Positions 26,001 through 35,000 of a DNA stretch of 64,000 nucleotides are shown here, piece by piece. A model generated the notes under the pieces. It ran no database searches and was not told the origin of the DNA. It saw nothing but the letters and a program-made list of their open reading frames with translations. Within the stretch, counting starts at the first letter, position 1. Every line of letters begins with the position of its first letter. The DNA comes from Echinarachnius parma (taxonomy: Eukaryota; Echinodermata; Echinoidea; Clypeasteroida; Echinarachniidae): NCBI GenBank assembly GCA_037951105.1, contig JBAMJV010001398.1, forward strand, positions 1 through 64,000, written 5' to 3'. A program made the translations under genes and the position numbers.

Positions 26001-29000
26001 CTATTAAAGGGATACTGTAGAGGGCTGTACATAAATTTTTGTTTTTTGGGGTTAGATAATGAAAAACTGAGTGTCAAATTTGAAAGAGTATACAATTTGT
26101 ATGACAGAATAAACTTTATTAATTGATCAAAATCGGTTCAAAATGGCTGAAATATCCATAAACATAACCATTTGTAATAAATGAGGCCCCACAATAATTC
26201 AATAATTTTGAACCAGCCGTTAACGAAATTTTAAAAATGCTTCCTCGTTTCGAAAAATTTACAAAAGAGGTCTTTAATTAGTTGTTGATTATCTCTCTAT
26301 CTAATCACTATTTCAGCAAAACGCCACATGCACAATATTTTATTTAAAATGGTTGAAACCAATGAGTTTTTAGAGAGCGCCCGCTTGAGTTTAAAGGGCC
26401 ATTTTAAAAATGATAACAAGCCTTTTACTTAGTCGTTTGTGATTTGTTATTACTTTCGAGCATGGTGGAGTTATAACTATTAGTTATTAAAAATGTAATG
26501 TTGCAGGTTTTGGTTACTAAAATTCAGTTTGACCCAAACTGTACTCTCTTTACCAAAACTCAACTATCCCTTTAATGTAGTCGTTATACAGAATCGCGAG
26601 GAACATTGTGGCAGTTTTTTTTTTGTAGTGAAGTGATTGTGCCGAGCCCAAGAGAGTCTGTTCTCACTCCAATAATGTATCTCATCACCAGAATTACTTG
26701 TTTTCTACATCGATGAGGCTTTTTAAGAGGTGAAATCATCGCAGGAGTCAACATCAGTTCTATACATTTAAAGGGATAGTTGAATTCTGGTAAAGAGAAT
26801 ACAGTTTTGGTCAAACTGAATTTTAGTTAGTGAAACCTGCACCATTACAAGTCATTACAAACTAATAGTTATAACTCAACCATGCTCTAAAGGAATAAAA
26901 CATTACAAATGACTAAGTAAAAAGCCTGTTATCATAAAAAAAAGAGCCGTTACAACTTATAGAGGGCGCTCTCTAAACACTCATCGGTTTAAACTATTTT
27001 AAATAAAATGTTGTGCATGTGATGTTTTGTTGAAATATTGATTAGATAGAGAGATAATGAACAACTATCTAAAAACCTATTTTGTAAATTTTTGAAAAGA
27101 GGAAGCATTTAAAAAAAAATGTAACGGCTAGTTTAAAATTTTCAAATAATTGTGGGGCCCCACATTTATTACAAATGGTTATGTTTATGGATATTTCAGC
27201 CATTTCTGAACCGATTTTGATAAAATAAAGTTTATTTTGTCATTAAAATTGTATGCTCTTTCGAATTTGGCACTTATTTTCATTATCTCACAAACAAATT
27301 ATTTTGTGTGGCGCCCTCTATACCAAAACTCAACTATATCTTTAAGTAGAATATATTTATACTAATGCCAGGGAAAATAGAGCACGTTTTTGTTGTAAAA
27401 TTATGGTTCCAATAGTATTACCTGAATTATTATATCATCATGGACGGCTATGACTGGTCAAAGAAAACAGACATTGCAGATAGTATATTTATTTATATAA
27501 AAATGTCAAGGTATAATACGGTATTGCTTTTTATGATTGTATAGTCACAACAAATATCAACGAACAGTTATAAATATGAGTGTATTAATTTTCTTTATTT
27601 TATCTAGATAAAAAGAGTGAGCGCGCTATAGATGCATCATTCTTTATACCCACCAAACGAACACAACTTTCCGTTAATATACGGTATCGTCAGGAAATTA
27701 AATAAATCACAACAAATTATCGGCTAGCGGTTAAAATGAATGTATTATTTTATTCAACCTCGTTCCCCATAGTGAATAGATCGAACGCGATTACATCTTG
27801 CCTACGTATACGAACATCAATAAATTCTCATCCACAAAGCTATATACATTGTCAGGAAATTATATAAATCACATCAAGTTACTGGCTAACCGTTCAAATT
27901 AACGAATGTCCTTCGGCATGTCAATTCATCCACGTTCGTTGCTCTCTACCTTTAGGGGTATATAATGGGGACCTTTTTAAAGAGGAGATGAAAACATTTG
28001 TTGTAGGGATATTTTTCAATACCCATGCATGAACCGCTTGGAAGGAATGCTTCCCAGAGAGTGGAGATGGTGCACGCAACGCGTGCGGGCTGGCACTGTA
28101 TTCTTCATGTTCTGTGACAGGGCTAACAATGACACTGTTCCATTTTATCAGGCTATTTTTTCGTTTGTCTCCTCAAGAGATGTTCATGTTTTGTGTTGTT
28201 GTTGTGTTAACGAAAAATGGTTTTATGGGAAGTTCCCCCATTCAGTGGTATGTGTGGCTTGTTGGTTGAGCACTGGTCTAGCGATCCGGAGGTTTCGGGT
28301 TCGAATCCCGGCGATGCCAATTTCTCTTTGCTCATTTACATTTATTTAATATAATATTTCTGGTCAGTTTCTTTATGTTTGAATATGTATAAACTATAGA
28401 TGAATCTAGCGGTCGCGCCTATACGTATTGCCCGCCAGCGAGCACAAGTTGAAGTTCCCGTTAACATAAATATCATCAATGAAACAAATATTCAATAATT
28501 AAAAAAATAATTATTGAGTAAAAGTTCAAAGTAATGCGTTTTAAATTTATGACTCTTTTCCCTCCAGATGATCATACATTTCCGTTCCAGTAAATATCAT
28601 CGGGGGAAAAACGAATATCAATCACAGCAAATAATAAGTCAAAGTAATGCGTTTTCAAATTCTGTTTATTTTCCCTGCAGATGAATCTAGTGACCACGCC
28701 TACATCCTGCCAGCCGGCGAACACACGTTTATACCGTTCCAATAAATATTCATGTAGTCATATAAATGACAACAAATGATCATTGGCTAAAAGTATTTTT
28801 AAAAGTTAATAATAATAATGGCTTTTTATCAAATGTATGATTCTTTTCCCTGCAGATGAATCGAGTGGTCGCGCCTACATCTTAAGCCCGGCGCAGACAG
28901 AGCCGACTCGACCCGATCCGACTGGTTTTCAGTCAGGCTAGAGTCAGTTTCGCTCAGTCGGAGCCGATCCAACATGTTGAATCGGCCTCGAATGACCTCC

Positions 29001-32000
29001 GACTGGCACTTGACTGGAAAAACCGGAGTCCTGGGGCAGCGCATACTGAGTTAATCAGGCTGAAAACCAGTCGGATCAGGTCGAGTCGGCTCTGTCTGCG
29101 CCGGGCATTACCGGCCAATAATCATAAATTTCCCCTCCAGTAAATATCGTCAGGGGGGAAAAAAACTAATATCAACCACAGCAAATATTTAGTAAATAAG
29201 TTCAATGCGTTTTCCAATTCTGGTTGTTGTTTTTTTCTCCAGATGAATCGAGTGATCGCACCTACATCTTGCCCGCCGGCGAACACAAGTTTCCATTCCA
29301 GTACCGTCTGCCGACCGGACTACCTCCCGAGATGACGTGCAAGATAGCCCACGTGTCCTACCTCATCAAGGCGATCATCGACCGGCCGAGGAGGCACGAC
29401 CACTCCTACAAGAGAATCTTCAGGATCAAGCCCGTGGTCGACCTCAACGTCGTACCCGATGTAGTGGTGAGTATTGCCAATTTATCGTACCTCATCAAGG
29501 CCATCATCAAACGGCCGATGAGACACGACCACTCCTCCAAGAGAATCTTCAGGATCAAACCCGTCGTCGACCTCAACATCGTTCCCGATGTGGTGGTGAG
29601 TATGTCCCAATTCGCTACTTATCCCTCTTTGTATACAACCCATTCAAGTTGTATATTGTTGCATAAGATAGCTCACGATTAGCACCTAATCAAGGCGATC
29701 GTTGACCACCCGATGAGACACGACCGCTCCTCCAAAAGACCTCTGATCTCATCATCGTTCCTGATGTATTGATGGGTGTCTCCTAATTCGATCTTGCATA
29801 ATCCGTTTATCAGTTGTGCATCAAAGTGGACATAACGGAACAGGAGGGATGAGTGACTGCCTATGATGCGAGTTGGGCCCAGTCACACTAGAGACGAGTG
29901 TGAACAAGCGCGGTTATATACATGGTGGGAGATTTGGTGTGAACATTTGGCTGTCTCGTTAAAGAGAAACAAGTTATTGTTCTGAATAAATCAAACAAAA
30001 TAATTGTGTAATGTCTTTGCATTTCTCACAGCATCGAATTAGTGATCAAAGCAGAAAGGGGTGATTATGAAACAAACATTATCTTTATTACTTTATTCAT
30101 TTCTTTTTTACCACAGCATCCAATTGGAGATCAAATCACGAAACAGGAGGGGTGTCTATGCTGCGGTTCGGGCCCGGTCACACTAGAGGCGAGTGTGGAC
30201 AAGCGCGGTTACATGGTCGGGGAGATCATGTGGGTCTCGGGCTGTATCGACAACCAGAGTAACTCCGACATCACCCACGTCCTATGTTCACTGACACAGG
30301 TATGCAACCATTAATTGTAAGGGATCTAGTAACTTAAAGGGGTAGTTCAGTTTTGGTATAGAGGCGCTGCACGAAATAATTTTTTTGTGAGATAATGAAA
30401 AACTGAGTGTAAAATTTGAAAGAGCATACAATTTTAATGGCAGAATAAACTTTATTTGATCAAAATCGGTTCAGAAACGGCTGAAATATCAATAAATATA
30501 TCCGTTCGGAATAAATCTGCATGGGGCCCAGATTTATTCGATGATTAAAAAAATTAATTTAAAAAATGCTAACACTTTTTCAACAATTTTCAAAAGAGGT
30601 TTTTTAATGGTTGATGATCTCTCTATTTAATCATTATTTCAACAAAACATCACATGCATAATTTTGTATGAAAAATGGTTGAAACCAATGCTTTTTTAGA
30701 AAGCGCCCTCCTGTGTTTAATGGCTCTTTTTGAATGATAACAGGATTTTTACTTAGTCGATTGTAATTTTGTATATACCTTTCGAGCATGGTGGAGTTAT
30801 AACTATTAGTTTGTAATGTTATTGTGCAGGTTTTGGTTACTAAAGCTCAGCCTTATACCAAAACTGTATATACTACCCTTTTTAACTTTGTTTCAATCGA
30901 CCAAACTTACTTGCACTTTCTAGTGGTTCGTTCATGCCTGGTTGTTTGCCTCTCACTATTAATATAACTATGAAACCAGCTTTGTTTTGGGGGTTTTTGT
31001 CTTTGCTACTGCGATATTTATGAGCAAAAATTTGAAACAAAATCTCGGGATCATTGCAAAAGTCTGCAAAATGAGTTAATAGCGTGCAAATAACACTTTT
31101 TATTTTTGCTTGCTTAATACTACTCGGCCATAATTATGACATTCATGTAACATAGAATTTTCAATCATCACTCGGTGGACATATGGATCACAGATATACA
31201 CATTTTGTCAACCCCTTGTCAGCATAGTTACAAGATCTTTTTAATGAGAGGGGCACTTCAATGAAGAATGCGTACTTGTCGCCCTCAAAGGAGCACTTAA
31301 AGATTGCCACCTCGTCGCCTGTAAAGGGGCACTTAAACTTTGGAACAGTCTTATGTTCACAAAAGAATGTGGAGGCTTGTAAAAGAGCGCGAAGTCGTCG
31401 GGGGTGAAGGGTTGGAAAGGAAATTGGGATATTTCAATGAATGTTAATGAGGTTCAATCTCTGTCTTCTTTCATGATATCTTATATACTGCTTATGGCCC
31501 GGTCAGATATCAACGGATAGCGAAAACGAACCCCCAACGAATAGAAAATTTGCGAAATTAAATTATCCGGTGATGAAAGTCGTCTCCATTGCTTTATGTA
31601 CAAAACATAGAACAACGTACATCACCGGACAAGAAACGGACAAGAAACGCATACGAACGGAGATGAACGGATGGAAAATGTAGCTCTCCGTTTGACGTCC
31701 GTTTACGCAATCCGTTGATATGTGACCGGGCTATAAGACGGAATTTTAACAATAGTATTTTCGCTATTATATCAAATTATTTGCTTATGATTGTTTTTGT
31801 TATATATATTTGAAAATACCCAACATGTGAGGCGGAAATTAATATTTATTTTCTAATTATTATGAGACCCTTATAACTGCCTAAAAGTGTTGTAGGAAAA
31901 TCGATGACAATCACGATAGGAATATGGCATTGATATTGGATCAAGCATACCTAATGAAAAATTATCCTTTATTTAAAAATAATGAAGCTGAAAGGTTTTT

Positions 32001-35000
32001 AAAGTTGTTTTTTTCTTTACAATTCTTAAACTCGTATAATTTAGACCCTGACATTCTTCGCCAAGTGCGGCTGGAAGATCGACGACAGGCGCGTGAAGGA
32101 GTTCATCGTCGACTTGGACCTGGACGGGTGCCCGGCGTACCAGAAGAAGGCCATCGAACCCACCCCGTTCAAGGTGCCGCCCATCGTACCGTGTGCTTTC
32201 GACACCTGTCCCAACATCTTCCTCGAATACTCGGTCAAGGTTAGTTTACTATAATGCAAAGACAATTGCGCTTCCCCGGGATTTTCTAACCCGAGACCTT
32301 CGGATTGCTAGACCAGTGCTCTATCAACTGAGCTTACACCCTCTCTGGGTATATATATGCTGTTAACTGTACGAAAAGATTAGTCACTGAAGAGCCATAA
32401 GGCGAAACAGTCTGTCTGACTTAGAAACGTTCCTATACTTATATATCTATACCATATGTCCCCAACAAAATTACAATCGCACTTTCTGCAACGATAACTT
32501 TAAAGATAGTAGATCAATCATAATGCTATTTCAAGGTATGAAAATATAACTTATTACGTACATCTTGTAGAAAGCCTTATTCGATTTGCTTCAGTGGTCA
32601 TGGAGAATTGGGGATCGTTGTAAATCATGTCATGGGTCCATTTCTTCCAAGTTTGACACTTGGATGCTCTTGGCACCCATATGAATGGAAATATTTTGTC
32701 ACAACTGATCATTACAATAATTCTGCAACGATAATTTTAAAGATAGTATATCAATCATAATGCTTTTTCAGGGTATGAAAATATAACTTATTACCTACAT
32801 CTTGCAGAAACCCTATTCGATTTGCTTCAGTGGTCATGGTGAATGGGGATCTTTGTAAATCATGTCATGGGTCCGTTTCTTCCAAGTTTGACACTTGGAT
32901 GCTCTTGGCACCCATATGAATGGAAATATTTTGCTCACAACTGTCATGGCTACTAACAAATTAATTCAAATTCTGTGCATACCTTTATATCAATGGTGTG
33001 TACTTGTGTGAGGTTTTGTTGTTGAAAGATGTATTGATCTCTCAGAAAAAAAAAGATAAGAGAAAGCCATGAAGGAGGAAGAGCTCAAATCAAGTCTTCC
33101 ATGAGTTAATGATTTAATTTCTCTCTTTAATCATTCATTTTCACACCTTACCAATGTTTGCAAAACTCAGAAATATGATTCCCTTTTACTTCATTTCATT
33201 CATTATTTATTTCGTTAGTTGAAAATGAAAGGAAACAAGTAGTCACTTTCTCAAAAGATATTTTTGTGCGAGAACACAATGAACAACTTCGTATTTGTAA
33301 GGCGTGAACACAATATGCATAAGACAACGCGTCTCCTTACAAAACCTGGAGGGAAGAGACATCTGACATGATTTACTAAGATCCCCATTCTCCATGACCA
33401 CTGAAGCAAATCGAATAGGGTTTTCTGCAAGATGTAGGTAATAAGTTATATTTTCATACCCTGAAATAGCATTATGATTAATAGTAAATATATTATCCAT
33501 TGCGGATATAGTATCGGAAATAACATCGCTAGTGATATTCGTTTGTCTCGCAATGTATGGTCAAACTAGGAATCTAAAAGATCATGACGTTTCGTGTGCC
33601 GCTGCAACACTTTGTCAAATGATATTATCTAATGTAGACAATCGGTATTTATGCTCTACCGTGGCTCCCAACGCAGAATCTCACATAAGCGAGCACGTTC
33701 CCGATAGGTCATGATCTTTTAGATTCCTAGTTTGACCATACATTGCGAGACAAACGAATATCACTAGCGATATTATTTCCGATAGCATTATGATTGATCT
33801 ACTATTTTTAAAGTTATCGCTGCAGAAAGTCTGATTGTAATTTTGTTGGGGACATACGGTATATATTCAAGCTGCGTATCTACTTTAGTTATTAATATAG
33901 GTTTTCCCGCTCAATTTTACACTTTTTTCAATCGAATTCATTAAGGCTCAATCAAATTCACGCATTACCGCGTAATCGTTGGTATCGGTCTTCCAAATTC
34001 CGAATAAGTGCAAGCGAATTCATGCATACGCTTTCGTGAATAGACACAGAAGTTCATTTATGGGCACTCGAATTCGCGAATGTGCAGCCAACTGTCAACT
34101 GCCCTTTCGCGAATTCGAATGACCATTGATGAAAAGGTATGCTCTTTGTGCAAATTCACATGCTCCTACGTGATTTTGAACGACTATTTACGAATTCGAA
34201 TGCTGCTTTGACACGGCGATCGCAAATCGCGCGAATTCGTTTGCTCCTATTATCAATTCGATTGACACAATCGCAAAATTGAGCGGGAAAACTTATATTA
34301 ACTAATTAATTAATCTGCCCAAGTATGTTTATCCGCAATCACTCTCATTTGTGGTCAAGATAACATCTCCCTTTCACCACTTTCGTTTTAATGTTCATAT
34401 AATATATTATGTTAATACTGACAGTGTATCCATCGATTATATTCAATATGTATATAGTATTAATTGATTGATCTATATTTCTGATCATACATCTATATTT
34501 ATTATATTTTCATATGTCATGTATGTATATATATCCAGTGATGGATTAATATGAATAATTATATAACTATATCTTTATTATTTTCTATCTGTCTTTGCAC
34601 ATACATGTACATATATTTACTTATTAATTAATTGGACTGTATATTTAACCACAATACCTACTGTATATTATGTAGTCATCTACCTTCCAACGTATTTATG
34701 TATCTAGTAAAACCTAATCTCTTCAATTATTCAAACAATATTATTTCCTACTATTTTATTATTTTTTGTCCATTTATCTGTCTATTAAAGAATCAATAAA
34801 TATAACAGTTTATCCTTATTATTATAGTTTAGATTACGGCGATGGTGGGTTACGGTATACGTCCTGTCTGTATGCTGAAGTTATCCATAAATTGAATGAT
34901 ATAATTATAACTTTCTATTTACGTATCTATGAATGAAGTAATGTTTATTTCTAACATATATCTATCCGACCACATACAAATAATTATCTATTTGACCATA

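Larger units (their letters stand above)
14078..29242 (+). other. 15-kb intron of the arrestin-domain gene
   Basis: The phase on both sides agrees (G|AT), so the two exons are adjacent in the transcript. The intron holds most of the MITEs and tandem arrays listed separately and no other recognised gene. Sequence between listed elements (for example 15021-15729, 16844-17466, 17960-21000) is AT-rich and unremarkable. It includes scattered decayed motifs of the type 'gactg.gatttaatgtgacgcgag' near 15187, 15575, 17270 and 17428. Confidence 0.75.
27598..29242 (+). repeat. Array of decayed copies of the 5' edge of arrestin exon 2
   Basis: Copies of intron 3' end plus the first 60 or so exon bases start at 27608, 27773, 28400, 28568, 28681 and 28856, before the true exon at 29243. 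Most carry an acceptor-like AG followed by ATGAATC(T/G)AG. After the exon-like part each turns into '.aataaatatcatcagg.gaaa', 'atcacaacaaat' and '.aatgcgttttcaaattctg', so units were duplicated in tandem, about 165-175 bp each. In-frame reading of the 28681 copy gives DESSDHAYILPAGEH and then a stop, so it is not a usable exon. Confidence 0.8.

Noticed and set aside
28246..28320. Possible tRNA gene
   Set aside because: A and B boxes are present but the acceptor stem does not pair and the copy carries a SINE tail shared with other loci.
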